From: Lentilactobacillus sp. Marseille-Q4993
GTDB taxonomy: Bacteria; Bacillota; Bacilli; Lactobacillales; Lactobacillaceae
DNA length: 43,476 nt
NCBI RefSeq assembly: GCF_951230165.1
Contig: NZ_CATNVB010000021.1
Location: 1-43,476 of the forward strand
Direction: 5' to 3'
Within the stretch, counting starts at the first letter, position 1, and the number at the start of each line of letters is the position of its first letter. The translations under genes and the position numbers were made by a program. Of the stretch, positions 16,836-25,272 are shown one piece after another. Below the pieces are notes generated by a model. That model searched no databases and had not been told where the DNA came from. It saw only the letters and a program-made list of their open reading frames with translations.

Positions 16836-18336
16836 AAACTTTATTCCTAATCGATTCCCCTGCTTGCTTTTTCATCTTAATTTTTTCAAGTTGTTGAGCG
16901 TAGATATTGATTCCCAGCGCGATTACCATTAGTGCTAGTGCAACTAGCATAATGTTATGCAAACCGTTGTGTAAGATTGTTCTCATTTGGGGTAACAAGT
17001 TAGCCGGTAGATTACCAGAAGAGGAGGCATCCGACAACTTGTTCATCATCTTCATTGTAATTTTGCCAGCTGAATCAGCAACCCCATTTGCCAAACTATT
17101 ATTCAAAATAATTCCAAAAATCGATGCCATGAACGTCTGGCTAAGCATCCGAATTAAGAAACTAAACGAAGTTGCCACGGGAACGTCTTCACTCGCAGCG
17201 TCCTGCTGAACCTTAACTTGAAGTTCATTAAAACAAACCCCATTACCAAAGCCTTCAAATGCTGCTGCAACTAGAATCACCCAGTAAGGGGCTTGTTTCC
17301 CGGCAACGACCATTACCACAAACGAGATAACCAACGTCCAGATACCAATATTGATGACTTTCTGAGGCGTAATAAACCGTCTCATCGAGGCAACCGAACC
17401 CGCCCCAATAAAATCCGTGACTGATCCAGGAATTTGCGTAGCTCCACCAATCAATGCTGTCGTCCCCAGTAATCCCTGAGCCCACATTGGACTGTAGATA
17501 AGGAAACCAAGAAATGCTCCCCAGATTAAACTAAATAAGAGAAAATCAATAACTAATGGCCGATTCTTAAATAGCCGGTTGGGGATAATCGGATCATCGA
17601 CTTGAGATTCTACCTTTATCATTGCGACAATCAGTGCCACGGCAATTATTAATACTAGTCCTACCAAAATGATATTAACGGTTCCAATCATCTCAATTCC
17701 GGATAGTAGGAAAATCAACCCCAGAGTCATCAGAATCGCGCCCTTATAATCAACCGGGGTGGTCTTTTTAACCAGTTTGCTAGCCTTATAATAAATCTGA
17801 ACAAATATAACAGAAACTAGCCCAACCGGAACGCTAATATAAAATACCCAGTGCCAGCTAAAAGTGTCGACCAGATAGCCTCCAACTAGCGGGCCAATAA
17901 TCGTTGCCATACTATAACTAGCAGAGACAAAACCGAGAACCTTCATCCGTTTTCGAGGATTAGGGTAAATTTTTGAATAGATAATGTAAGGAATTGAGAC
18001 CATTCCCCCATTACCAATCCCCATCAGTGCTCTGGCCGCAATCAAAAAAATCATATTGGGAGCGAATCCAGATAAAAACGAACCAATAACGAACAAAAGG
18101 GCCGATAATTGATAACTTCGTTTATTACCGGCGTACTCACCAAACTTACTCCATAATGGTGTACTAATTGCCGTTCCCAATAGAAAGACGGCGACAATCC
18201 AACCAATATATTCAATCCCATGGAGATCTGAAATAATGGCGGGAAGAGCTGTGTTAATAATCGTATTATCCAGCCCTCCCATTGCGTTAGACAGCAACAA
18301 TGCTGCCGTAACGATGACAATCTGTTTCTTTGTCAT
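16819..18336 (-). CDS. MFS exporter of the DHA2 (14-segment) drug:H+ antiporter family
   Basis: The 505-residue protein has about 14 membrane segments. It shows the motif A region (STPLWSKFGEYAGNKRSY), the motif D region GGLDNTIINTALPAI near the N-terminus, and the antiporter motif C (YSMATIIGPLVGG) in the fifth segment. This set defines the EmrB/QacA-type DHA2 family, which expels lipophilic cations, bile salts or antibiotics using the proton gradient. The substrate cannot be read from sequence. I prefer ATG at 18336 after AAGGAGG; the TTG at 18348 is too close to that site. No regulator is adjacent in the same orientation. The C-terminal 20 residues are basic and cytoplasmic. Confidence 0.88.
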   Translation of the reverse strand: MTKKQIVIVTAALLLSNAMGGLDNTIINTALPAIISDLHGIEYIGWIVAVFLLGTAISTPLWSKFGEYAGNKRSYQLSALLFVIGSFLSGFAPNMIFLIAARALMGIGNGGMVSIPYIIYSKIYPNPRKRMKVLGFVSASYSMATIIGPLVGGYLVDTFSWHWVFYISVPVGLVSVIFVQIYYKASKLVKKTTPVDYKGAILMTLGLIFLLSGIEMIGTVNIILVGLVLIIAVALIVAMIKVESQVDDPIIPNRLFKNRPLVIDFLLFSLIWGAFLGFLIYSPMWAQGLLGTTALIGGATQIPGSVTDFIGAGSVASMRRFITPQKVINIGIWTLVISFVVMVVAGKQAPYWVILVAAAFEGFGNGVCFNELQVKVQQDAASEDVPVATSFSFLIRMLSQTFMASIFGIILNNSLANGVADSAGKITMKMMNKLSDASSSGNLPANLLPQMRTILHNGLHNIMLVALALMVIALGINIYAQQLEKIKMKKQAGESIRNKVSQFEN

Positions 18337-18533
18337 GGCGTTAACCAAACCTCCTTAAAAAAGCTTACCTAACTATATTACAACAATTATTAATGAATAA
18401 AAGACAGTTTATGAAAAAACGGCTAATCCCTTTCACGCCAACATTTCTTATCATTGTATTTTAATCTAAGAACCCTTAAAAATCGCTATGTAAACCGTTG
18501 GTTGCTTTTCAGAAAGTCACTTTCGTGATAATT

Positions 18534-18539
18534 TATAAT
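18534..18539 (+). promoter_or_regulatory. Possible -10 box of the small membrane gene
   Basis: TATAAT lies 30 bases before the ATG at 18569. The region just upstream contains GAAAGTCACTTTC, an imperfect palindrome that could be an operator. Confidence 0.4.
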
Positions 18540-18568
18540 TAAAATGACATAAGGAGTAAAGGATAGAT

Positions 18569-18793
18569 ATGACAGCAAATAACCCCCAAAATTCAATTTT
18601 AACTATATTTAGAGTAATGAAAATAGTCGCAGTCCTACTCGTATTATCAACTTTTGTTATCGGAATTCATTTCTCAACTAGGACCCTATTAATCGACTGT
18701 ATGGTTAATTTTGCGTTCGCTGGCTTCTATTATTCGTTAATTTATGTCCTTTTCCACAAAAAACAGGCTCAACGTTCACAAAACATTCACTAA
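18569..18793 (+). CDS. Small two-segment membrane protein, unknown
   Basis: A 74-residue product with two hydrophobic segments (MKIVAVLLVLSTFVIGIHF and LLIDCMVNFAFAGFYYSLIYVLF) and a basic tail. AAAGGA lies 6 bases before the ATG. I recognise no family. It lies 100 bases upstream of a small XRE gene in the same direction; the two could be a regulator-plus-membrane-protein pair, but nothing proves it. Confidence 0.55.
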   Translation: MTANNPQNSILTIFRVMKIVAVLLVLSTFVIGIHFSTRTLLIDCMVNFAFAGFYYSLIYVLFHKKQAQRSQNIH

Positions 18794-18892
18794 AAATTTC
18801 ATAATTGGGCAAGATTTCTTCACTCCTTGGCGGTTTAATAGTATGTAAGCTAAAACAAAGTTACACGGATTAGGTCAAAGGAGTGACTACCT

Positions 18893-19120
18893 ACGAAAAA
18901 CTTAGCAGAAAAATTAAGATCCGCCAGAATTCACTCAGGCTTTTCACAAGAGCAAGTTGCTCATAAATTATCAATTTCCCGGCAGTCTGTATCACGGTGG
19001 GAAAATAACCGGGCAAAGCCAGAGATTGGCAACCTGATTGAGTTGAGCCGCATTTACGGCACTTCAATTGATGACTTGCTGGATAAAAACGGCTGGACAT
19101 ACTTGGAATCAGTTAAATAA
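18893..19120 (+). CDS. Small XRE-family regulator with an apparent ACG start
   Basis: The frame encodes a 75-residue Cro/C1-type repressor: NLAEKLRSARIHSGFSQEQ, then ISRQSVSRWENNRAKPE and YGTSIDDLLDK, the complete helix-turn-helix of the family. No ATG, GTG or TTG lies at the right place: an in-frame TGA closes the frame 9 bases upstream (18884-18886). The natural start site holds ACG (18893-18895), 9 bases after a perfect AAAGGAG (18877-18883). Reading ACG as start gives MKNLAEKL, the usual N-terminus of this family. Either ACG is used at low efficiency, or an ATG-to-ACG change has silenced a formerly active gene. The body is otherwise intact. Confidence 0.65.
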   Translation, partial: TKNLAEKLRSARIHSGFSQEQVAHKLSISRQSVSRWENNRAKPEIGNLIELSRIYGTSIDDLLDKNGWTYLESVK

Positions 19121-19133
19121 TAATCGCAAACTG

Positions 19134-19167
19134 AAAGAGGCTCCTTCTATCGAAGGAACCTCTTTTT
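19134..19167. terminator. Bidirectional terminator
   Basis: AAAGAGG.TCCTTC pairs with GAAGGA.CCTCTTTTT around a TATC tip, between the convergent XRE and ABC permease genes. Confidence 0.88.
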
Positions 19168-19181
19168 ACTTTTAAGTCAGT

Positions 19182-20810
19182 TTAGTCAGTCTGAAAATCC
19201 CGTTTTCGATAACCAATCCAACCGATGATCATTAGCCCAACAAATAATACTAGCATCCATGTAAAGACTGACCAATCAATATTTTTTACGGGGACCTTGT
19301 TGACCCAGCCAAACGGAATAACGTTCTTCGTCCAGTCAGGTAGTTTTAACAAACCACCCATATACATAATTACAAATCCAGCAGCCGTGTATAGCCAGAC
19401 AAAAGAGGCGAACCTAGGAAGCCAGCCAATAATAAGCATTGCAATTGCCATCATTACTAAGATTGCGGGAATATAAGTCCAAATTGTGGCCAATATTTTG
19501 GCGCCATCAATTTGTTGACTTGATTTCAAAGTGGAATTACCCACTAAAAATAACGTGCCAATGCCAACTAACCAAGTTATGATTCCAGTGACCATTGCAA
19601 CTGCAGAGTAACTGCAAACCATTTTAATTCGCGATACTGGTTTAGAATTAATTAATTCAAGCCATCCCTTTGACTCATCTGATTTTAATTTGAGCATGAT
19701 TTGAATCGCTGGTATAGTTGCTACTACAGCGATAACAATTGCAATTGTCGCCGAAAAGTTAAGCACTAATCCCTGGTTCGCAGAATCCACTGCCGCCTTG
19801 CCAAATACTTGTTGCATTGTAGGATTAGTTTTCAAAATATCACCAATTGAATTGTAGATTGACCCATATGATGCTCCAAGCATCAAACTACCAAGAATCC
19901 AAGCGATAATAGTTGTCCGCTCAAGTCGCATCAAGAGAGTTACAGGACCCATCAAGGTAGCAGATGCTCGTTGGCGACCTGGTCGCGAACTAATAATCCC
20001 ACTACCCAAATCTCGATGCAAATTAAGATAAAAGGTCAACCCCAATAAGATTATTGTTAGGACAATCATCCATACTACTGGCAACCAGTTATTACCATGA
20101 TACGGTGATGTCTTTTCAAGCCAGCCAATTGGTGACCACCATGTATAATCAGGGTTAGTAACATCCGTGGCCATTCGAACTACGTAGGCAATCGCAAACC
20201 CAAAGTAACTAAGAATCATAGCATTATTTGAATGATCTGCAATCTGGGCCATAAGAAGACCGAAAACTCCAAACATAATTCCAACGGCTGCCATTGATAA
20301 TCCCAACAACCAGTCGCCATTCGTGTCTGATTCCGCCATATTTGCAGCTTGGATTCCGGCACCATACAGAACTCCCAAAATAAGATTAATTATAATGATC
20401 TCAATTGCTGATGCAGCTAGTGGCGCTATCTTGCCGACCATTTTTGCCCTAATCATCTCAATGACACCATTATCTTCTTGCCCACGACTACCAGAAACCG
20501 CTAACCCAAAGTTCATAATGACAGTAATAATTGCCATGAAAATAACCATTTCCTGGGCAAACACATTAGCAGTTTGAATATGCAGGCTAGCAGGATATCC
20601 AAGCGTTCCAAATAGGGACACCATCGACTTTGAGCGCAGAGTTGGCATGATTGCTTGAATCTGCTTTTGGGAACCATAAAGATCACCAAATTTGTAGGCA
20701 ATTGATACCATCAACATCAACAACACTACCGCCCAAATTATCAGTTTATTCCTATCCTTCTTAAAGTAAAATCGGGCCAGAAAACCCGTTTTTGCAAATA
20801 AGTTAGTCAT
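19182..20810 (-). CDS. ABC exporter permease, 12-segment TnrB3-like
   Basis: The 542-residue protein carries about 12 membrane segments in two related halves, and belongs to the ABC-2 type exporters sometimes annotated as polyketide-antibiotic exporters (COG3559, TnrB3-like). Characteristic parts are the N-terminal FLARFYFKKDRNKLIIWAVV, the central MGPVTLLMRLERTTIIAW and the final FTWMLVLFVGLMIIGWIGYRKRD. It overlaps the ATPase gene by 8 bases, so the two are co-translated and form one transporter at the membrane. The TetR gene across the divergent promoter region is probably its regulator. The transported compound is unknown; toxic lipophilic agents are typical. Confidence 0.85.
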   Translation of the reverse strand: MTNLFAKTGFLARFYFKKDRNKLIIWAVVLLMLMVSIAYKFGDLYGSQKQIQAIMPTLRSKSMVSLFGTLGYPASLHIQTANVFAQEMVIFMAIITVIMNFGLAVSGSRGQEDNGVIEMIRAKMVGKIAPLAASAIEIIIINLILGVLYGAGIQAANMAESDTNGDWLLGLSMAAVGIMFGVFGLLMAQIADHSNNAMILSYFGFAIAYVVRMATDVTNPDYTWWSPIGWLEKTSPYHGNNWLPVVWMIVLTIILLGLTFYLNLHRDLGSGIISSRPGRQRASATLMGPVTLLMRLERTTIIAWILGSLMLGASYGSIYNSIGDILKTNPTMQQVFGKAAVDSANQGLVLNFSATIAIVIAVVATIPAIQIMLKLKSDESKGWLELINSKPVSRIKMVCSYSAVAMVTGIITWLVGIGTLFLVGNSTLKSSQQIDGAKILATIWTYIPAILVMMAIAMLIIGWLPRFASFVWLYTAAGFVIMYMGGLLKLPDWTKNVIPFGWVNKVPVKNIDWSVFTWMLVLFVGLMIIGWIGYRKRDFQTD

Positions 20811-21732
20811 GGCTACCCACTTCCTTTACTTGCTTACCATTTGCGTTGTAATAGCGCATAAACAAATCCTCAAGGGTTGGTGGTGTGCTTTGCAAAGCGG
20901 TTATTCCCTTACCAGCTAGATACTTCATTACGTTATCCAGATACTCCGAATCAACTGAAAACGTAACTTCATTGGTTTTCGTTCCTGATTCCACTCCATG
21001 AACACCAGGTTGATTATGCAATTCAGATAATTGTTCTGAGGTAGTTACTCTAATCACTGTTCTAGTTAAATGTCTCATTTCGTCAAGCGAGCCAGTTTCA
21101 ATAATTTGGCCCTCACGAATTATGCCAATCCGATCACACATTTTTTCAACTTCTGAAAGGATATGACTTGAAAGTAAGACCGATTTACCTTCTTGCTTTA
21201 GTTTCAAAACGTTTTGCTGGAATATTTCCTCGTTAAGTGGATCAAGACCAGATGTGGGCTCATCAAAAATGTAGAAGTCTGAATCGGTAGAAAAAGCAGC
21301 AATCAAGGCAACCTTTTGCCGGTTTCCCTTTGAATAAGCCCTAGCCTTCTTAGTTGGGTCTAGTTTGAACTGTTTAATCAGCTCATCAGTTCTAGCAGAA
21401 TGCTTAGCACCACCTAACTTGAGGAGTAGATCAATAATTTCTCCTCCACTCAAATTAGGCCATAAATAAACATCACCAGGTACATAGGCCAGGCGTTTAT
21501 GAATCGATACACTATCTTTCCAAACATCTTGCCCAAAAACAGTTGCTGTGCCACCGCTTGCTTTTAAAATTCCTAGCAAAATTCGAATCGTCGTGGATTT
21601 ACCAGCTCCATTTGGACCTATGAACCCGAAAACTTCACCCTTATTAACGTCAAATGAGACGTCCTTTAAAGCCTCAAATTTCCCGAATTTTTTGCTTAAA
21701 TGATCAATTGATAATACGACATCTTTTTTCAT
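20803..21732 (-). CDS. ABC exporter ATP-binding protein
   Basis: The 309-residue ATPase has Walker A GPNGAGKST, the signature region YSKGNRQKVALIAAF (a divergent LSGGQ), Walker B FYIFDEPTSGLDPL and the switch His in LLSSHILSE. A C-terminal extension of about 90 residues (from TRTVIRVTTSEQ) ends in LEDLFMRYY, which is typical of drug-exporter ATPases. I chose ATG at 21732, 8 bases after GGGGAGG; the open frame extends upstream without a better start. It works with the permease encoded immediately downstream. Confidence 0.9.
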   Translation of the reverse strand: MKKDVVLSIDHLSKKFGKFEALKDVSFDVNKGEVFGFIGPNGAGKSTTIRILLGILKASGGTATVFGQDVWKDSVSIHKRLAYVPGDVYLWPNLSGGEIIDLLLKLGGAKHSARTDELIKQFKLDPTKKARAYSKGNRQKVALIAAFSTDSDFYIFDEPTSGLDPLNEEIFQQNVLKLKQEGKSVLLSSHILSEVEKMCDRIGIIREGQIIETGSLDEMRHLTRTVIRVTTSEQLSELHNQPGVHGVESGTKTNEVTFSVDSEYLDNVMKYLAGKGITALQSTPPTLEDLFMRYYNANGKQVKEVGSHD

Positions 21733-21803
21733 AATAATTACCTCCCCACCCCGATATTTCGCCTTAATATTAATTCGGAATTTGTAGAAAGTCAAACAAA
21801 AAG

Positions 21804-21828
21804 TGAAATATTTTTAAATTATATTTCA
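21804..21828. promoter_or_regulatory. Probable TetR operator 1
   Basis: TGAAATAT (21804-21811) and ATATTTCA (21821-21828) are perfect inverted arms with a 9-base spacer, lying between the ABC operon and its divergent TetR gene. A second imperfect copy lies at 21875-21901. Confidence 0.5.
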
Positions 21829-21874
21829 GTTGCTTAAGTCGCTATTTTAAGAGCATTTGTTAAAAAAATGAAAT

Positions 21875-21901
21875 TATTTAGTGTTATAATTTCAGTGAAT
21901 A
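21875..21901. promoter_or_regulatory. TetR gene -10 box inside a second imperfect operator
   Basis: TATAAT (21885-21890) is the -10 box of the TetR gene. It sits at the centre of an imperfect palindrome of about 27 bases whose arms read TATTtAgTG and CAgTGAATA. This placement suggests autorepression. Confidence 0.45.
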
Positions 21902-21910
21902 AAGTTGGGG

Positions 21911-22525
21911 GTGATTCCAATCAAAGATAGCAAGGCAACCAAAATTAAACGGGCTGCAACCAAACTTTTCTTGAAGCAAGGTTATAAGCAAACCAGCGTC
22001 GCCGATTTGGCCAAGGCAGCTGATTCCTCTCAAGTGACTATATATAAGTATTTTGGCAGCAAGCAAAACTTAGCTCACCAAGTAGTTCTCGATTTAGTTA
22101 CCGATGGATACGATAAATTCCAGAAGTTTGTTGATGATGATAGCTTATCATTCCCAGAATTAGCCAAAAAAATGATTTTTGAAAGCCATTCGGAAACCGA
22201 AAACATGAATCTGGACTTTGCTGATTTTTTAATGAAAGACTTGCAAGGACAGTTCGGTAGTGATGAAGCCATGCAAGTTTACCAGCATGGGAAGGTGAAA
22301 TTCTGGGAAGGCGTAATTACTCGCGGGCGCAGAGATGGCTTCATTAAACCCGAAATTTCCAATCAGGCGGTAATGACATATCTTGATATGTTTATTCAGT
22401 ATTATTCAAATGCCAAGGCAAATGGTAACCCAGGGCCGACCGCAAATGGTTACTTACCAATTTCTGAAGAAATGACCCAGTTGTTCTTTTATGGCTTAAT
22501 GGGAAAACAGCCTAAAAACAGTTAA
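21911..22525 (+). CDS. TetR/AcrR-family regulator, probable controller of the ABC exporter
   Basis: The N-terminal helix-turn-helix is clear: KIKRAATKLFLKQGYKQTSVADLAKAADSSQVTIYKYFGSKQNLA. The C-terminal ligand-binding part of about 150 residues is not similar to a named subfamily. It is divergent from the ABC exporter, with palindromes between them, which is the classic repressor-pump arrangement; the ligand is unknown. The start is uncertain: GTG at 21911 is the nearest standard codon, but it lies inside the purine-rich GGGGGTGAT that would itself be the ribosome binding site. TTG at 21905 has no site. No ATG is available near the family's usual N-terminus. The mRNA leader would be about 15 bases. 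Confidence 0.85.
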   Translation: MIPIKDSKATKIKRAATKLFLKQGYKQTSVADLAKAADSSQVTIYKYFGSKQNLAHQVVLDLVTDGYDKFQKFVDDDSLSFPELAKKMIFESHSETENMNLDFADFLMKDLQGQFGSDEAMQVYQHGKVKFWEGVITRGRRDGFIKPEISNQAVMTYLDMFIQYYSNAKANGNPGPTANGYLPISEEMTQLFFYGLMGKQPKNS

Positions 22526-22596
22526 ATAAAACGGTCCTCTAGCAACTTAAATTTTATGTTAAGTAGTAAAATTAAAGAAAATAAGGGGGGATTCCC

Positions 22597-23616
22597 ATGA
22601 AGATTACAAAACTCGCTTTAATCATTGGAACTACGTTGAGCTTAGGGGCAGTGATTATTAGCTCACCTCAACCAGCAAGTGCAAAGGATGCCAAAACTAC
22701 TAGGTTAACATTTGGTAAAATAACCAATAATAACCTTCACCGGTTGGGGACAATCCGCCAACTAACAAGATCTCAAATTGCAACAACTCACAAACTAACA
22801 GGTAAACAAGTCCAAGCGCTGGCCAGTTTACCACTGCCTAGGCATCTAACTGCCACTAATTTTTCGATTAGTGATAAGGCGCTAACAATGCATTTAACCA
22901 AGAATAAGTTTAAAATCAAACGGGTCTCAATTCCCCTAAGTAAGCTAAAAGGGGTCATCCTCAATCGTTATATGCCAAAACAGTATAAGTTCAAAACAAT
23001 CAAAACCCCTAAAAAGGTTGTTGCTTTAACATTTGATGATGGGCCAAGTCCAACCCTGACACCAAAATTACTAAAAACGCTTAAAAAATACAACGTACCT
23101 GCAACGTTCTTTGAAGTTGGCAGTAGTGTAATACGCTACCCAAAGGTTTCCCGGATGGTTGTGAAATCCGGAAACCAAATCGGAAACCATTCTTGGAACC
23201 ATCCGCAACTAACTTCGTTGACTAGCACTAAGGCATTGCACCAAATTGCATTAACGGACGCTGCAATCTATAAGGCAACAGGTATCATTCCTCAGTATGT
23301 AAGAGCTCCTTATGGGGCAGTAAACAGTCGTATCGGTAGTTTGTTCGATCGACCATTAATTCAATGGAACGTTGATTCAAGGGACTGGGCATATCTAAAC
23401 ACAGCAAAAACCGCCCGCCACGTTCTGGCGACAACCCACAATGGGTCAATTATTTTAATGCATGATATTCACGCAACCTCCGTTGCAGCTGTTCCAACTA
23501 TTATCAAAACCCTTAAAAAAAGGGGCTATCATTTTGTCACTCTTGAACAATTAAATCAAAAGCCATTATTAGCTGATCTTCAGTACTTTGGCCGTAATGA
23601 TTATCGCAACCCATAA
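22597..23616 (+). CDS. Exported polysaccharide deacetylase
   Basis: A 339-residue protein with an N-terminal signal peptide (MKITKLALIIGTTLSLGAVIISS, cleavage near ASAK). A linker of about 110 residues precedes a C-terminal NodB domain (about 140-330). The catalytic motifs are complete: ALTFDDGPSP (metal Asp), HSWNHP (metal His pair), RAPYGA, DSRDW and ILMHDIH. Such enzymes remove acetyl groups from cell-wall N-acetylglucosamine or N-acetylmuramic acid, giving lysozyme resistance (PgdA-like), or from another polysaccharide. The protein lacks a membrane anchor beyond the signal peptide. AAGGGGGG precedes the ATG. It contains three copies of the GGAAACC core, two of them 4 bases apart. Confidence 0.9.
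   Translation: MKITKLALIIGTTLSLGAVIISSPQPASAKDAKTTRLTFGKITNNNLHRLGTIRQLTRSQIATTHKLTGKQVQALASLPLPRHLTATNFSISDKALTMHLTKNKFKIKRVSIPLSKLKGVILNRYMPKQYKFKTIKTPKKVVALTFDDGPSPTLTPKLLKTLKKYNVPATFFEVGSSVIRYPKVSRMVVKSGNQIGNHSWNHPQLTSLTSTKALHQIALTDAAIYKATGIIPQYVRAPYGAVNSRIGSLFDRPLIQWNVDSRDWAYLNTAKTARHVLATTHNGSIILMHDIHATSVAAVPTIIKTLKKRGYHFVTLEQLNQKPLLADLQYFGRNDYRNP
23169..23188 (+). repeat. Two CGGAAACC words 4 bases apart
   Basis: CGGAAACC occurs at 23169-23176 and 23181-23188, within codons for GN-Q-I-GN of the deacetylase. A third core copy, in the opposite orientation, is at 23145-23151. These are members of the window-wide family. Confidence 0.85.
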
Positions 23617-23617
23617 T

Positions 23618-23658
23618 AAAAAGGAATTCGGAAACCAAGGTTTCCGAATTCCTTTTTT
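23618..23658. terminator. Bidirectional terminator built from paired CGGAAACC/GGTTTCCG
   Basis: A perfect stem of about 19 bp (A-run, GGAATTCGGAAACC and its complement, T-run) ends both the deacetylase and the opposing ABC-importer operon. The upper stem is exactly one CGGAAACC (23629-23636) facing one GGTTTCCG (23639-23646), as in uptake-signal terminators of Neisseria and Haemophilus. Confidence 0.93.
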
Positions 23659-23663
23659 GGTTT

Positions 23664-24515
23664 TTATTTAATTGGTAAAATAATATCCGATGGTTTAACA
23701 TCCTTACCGAAGTATGGTTTCAAAGTAGAATTATAATCTTTTTCGAAGAAGCCATCCTTAGTCAACTTACTAATTTCCTTATTTGTCCACTTAAGAAGTG
23801 ACTTATTACCCTTCTTAACTGCTGGAGAAATGTATGACTTAGGCCCGATGCTCTTAATCCCAACTGTGTACTTAGGATTATTCTTTGACCATGCGTACAG
23901 GTATGAGTTATCGTCAGCAAGCGCAACCCCACGACCATTCTTCAAGGCGTTAAACTGTTGAGTCTTGGAATCAAACTTCAATAGGTCCACACCTTTTTGC
24001 TTTTGAGTGAAGTAGGTTTCAGCTGTTGTACCCTTGGTAACAATTAAGTTCTTACCCTTTAATTGACTTGTCTTAGTGATTGGTTTGTTCCGTGGTGAAA
24101 CAACCCCAACGGAAACCTTCATGTATGGTTTAGCGAAATCAATAACCTGCTTTCTTTCAGGAGTAACCGTGAAGTTGGCGAGAACTAAGTCCACCTTGTT
24201 TGAATTTAACGCATCAACTCGGTTGTTGGCATTAACTTGAACGAATTTTACCTTGACCCCTAAGTCCTTAGCGACTTTTCTAGCTAAAGTAACATCGTAT
24301 CCGACTCGCTTACCTTCCTTGTTTACCCAACCATATGGTGGTAAATCACCAAATACGGCAATTCTGATGGTTCCGTTTTTCTTAATTTGTTGAACTGAAC
24401 TTGGATTATTACTATCGCTAGACTTTTTACTTGAACCGCATCCTGCAAGTACCAGTAATAAGGTTGCTAAGACACCAACAACGGCAATAATTTTTTTCAA
24501 ACTAGTTTTATTCAT
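23664..24515 (-). CDS. Amino-acid ABC importer, lipoprotein binding protein (probably cystine)
   Basis: The 283-residue protein has a lipoprotein signal with lipobox LAGC (Cys26) and a SBP_bac_3 domain: GTIRIAVFGDLPPYGW, GYDVTLARKVAKDLGVKVKFVQV, DLVLANFTVTPERKQVIDF and the late LLKWTNKEISKL. These are the features of polar amino-acid binding proteins anchored outside the membrane. It is the last gene of a four-gene operon with an ATPase and two permeases. The substrate is inferred as cysteine or cystine only from the T-box at the operon head; the protein sequence alone would also fit glutamine, histidine or arginine. Confidence 0.88.
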   Translation of the reverse strand: MNKTSLKKIIAVVGVLATLLLVLAGCGSSKKSSDSNNPSSVQQIKKNGTIRIAVFGDLPPYGWVNKEGKRVGYDVTLARKVAKDLGVKVKFVQVNANNRVDALNSNKVDLVLANFTVTPERKQVIDFAKPYMKVSVGVVSPRNKPITKTSQLKGKNLIVTKGTTAETYFTQKQKGVDLLKFDSKTQQFNALKNGRGVALADDNSYLYAWSKNNPKYTVGIKSIGPKSYISPAVKKGNKSLLKWTNKEISKLTKDGFFEKDYNSTLKPYFGKDVKPSDIILPIK

Positions 24516-24531
24516 TGTTTTCCTCCTAATG

Positions 24532-25272
24532 TTAGAAATCCATACTGTCTAAAAATTCTTTAGCTCGGTCTGTTTGCGGATCTGTAAAAAATTGATCAGC
24601 AGGGGTCTGTTCAAGAATGTTCCCATCCTCAAGGAACAGAACCCGGTCTGCAATCTGCTGGGCAAAGTTCATTTCATGAGTAACTACAATCATTGTCATA
24701 TTATCGTTCTTGGCTAGGTTTTCGATTATTTCGAGAACCCCGCGAACCATCTCCGGATCAAGTGAAGCCGTCACTTCATCAAACAACATAAACTCTGGAT
24801 GAAGTGCTAACGCTCTAACTATGGCAACTCGCTGCTTTTGCCCACCAGACAGTTGCCTTGGGTAAGCATTCGCAAACTCTTCAAGCCCCACTTGGGCGAG
24901 TAGTTGGTGAGCTTCTGATTCTACTTCCTCTTTATTTCTTCCCTGAACCTTGGTTGGACCAAGCAGAATATTATCGATAACCTTTAAATTTGGAAACAAA
25001 TCATAGCTCTGGAATACCATGCCAATCTTTTGGCGTAATTGCTGCCAGTGCTTTTCGTCGGGATTTATTTTTGTCCCTTGAAAAAAGATTGCCCCTTCTT
25101 GATAATCTTCGAGCCCATTCAAAGTCCTGATTAGAGTACTCTTTCCAGAACCAGAAGGTCCTAGTAACGTAACAACTTCGCCTTCGGAAACCGAAAAGTT
25201 GATGTCGTGAAGAACGTGTTTCTTTCCGTAGTACTTATGCATGTTTTCAACTTTAAGAATCTCTTCAGCCAT
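24532..25272 (-). CDS. Amino-acid ABC importer ATP-binding protein
   Basis: A 246-residue ATPase of the polar amino-acid class (GlnQ/TcyC-like): Walker A GPSGSGKSTLIR, Q-loop VFQSYDLFPN, signature LSGGQKQRVAIVRAL, Walker B EFMLFDEVTASLDPE, switch His in VVTHEMNFA. The Glu after DE-V is replaced as usual in this class (DEVTASLD). It overlaps the upstream permease gene by 8 bases and is 16 bases from the binding protein, so all four are one operon. Confidence 0.93.
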   Translation of the reverse strand: MAEEILKVENMHKYYGKKHVLHDINFSVSEGEVVTLLGPSGSGKSTLIRTLNGLEDYQEGAIFFQGTKINPDEKHWQQLRQKIGMVFQSYDLFPNLKVIDNILLGPTKVQGRNKEEVESEAHQLLAQVGLEEFANAYPRQLSGGQKQRVAIVRALALHPEFMLFDEVTASLDPEMVRGVLEIIENLAKNDNMTMIVVTHEMNFAQQIADRVLFLEDGNILEQTPADQFFTDPQTDRAKEFLDSMDF

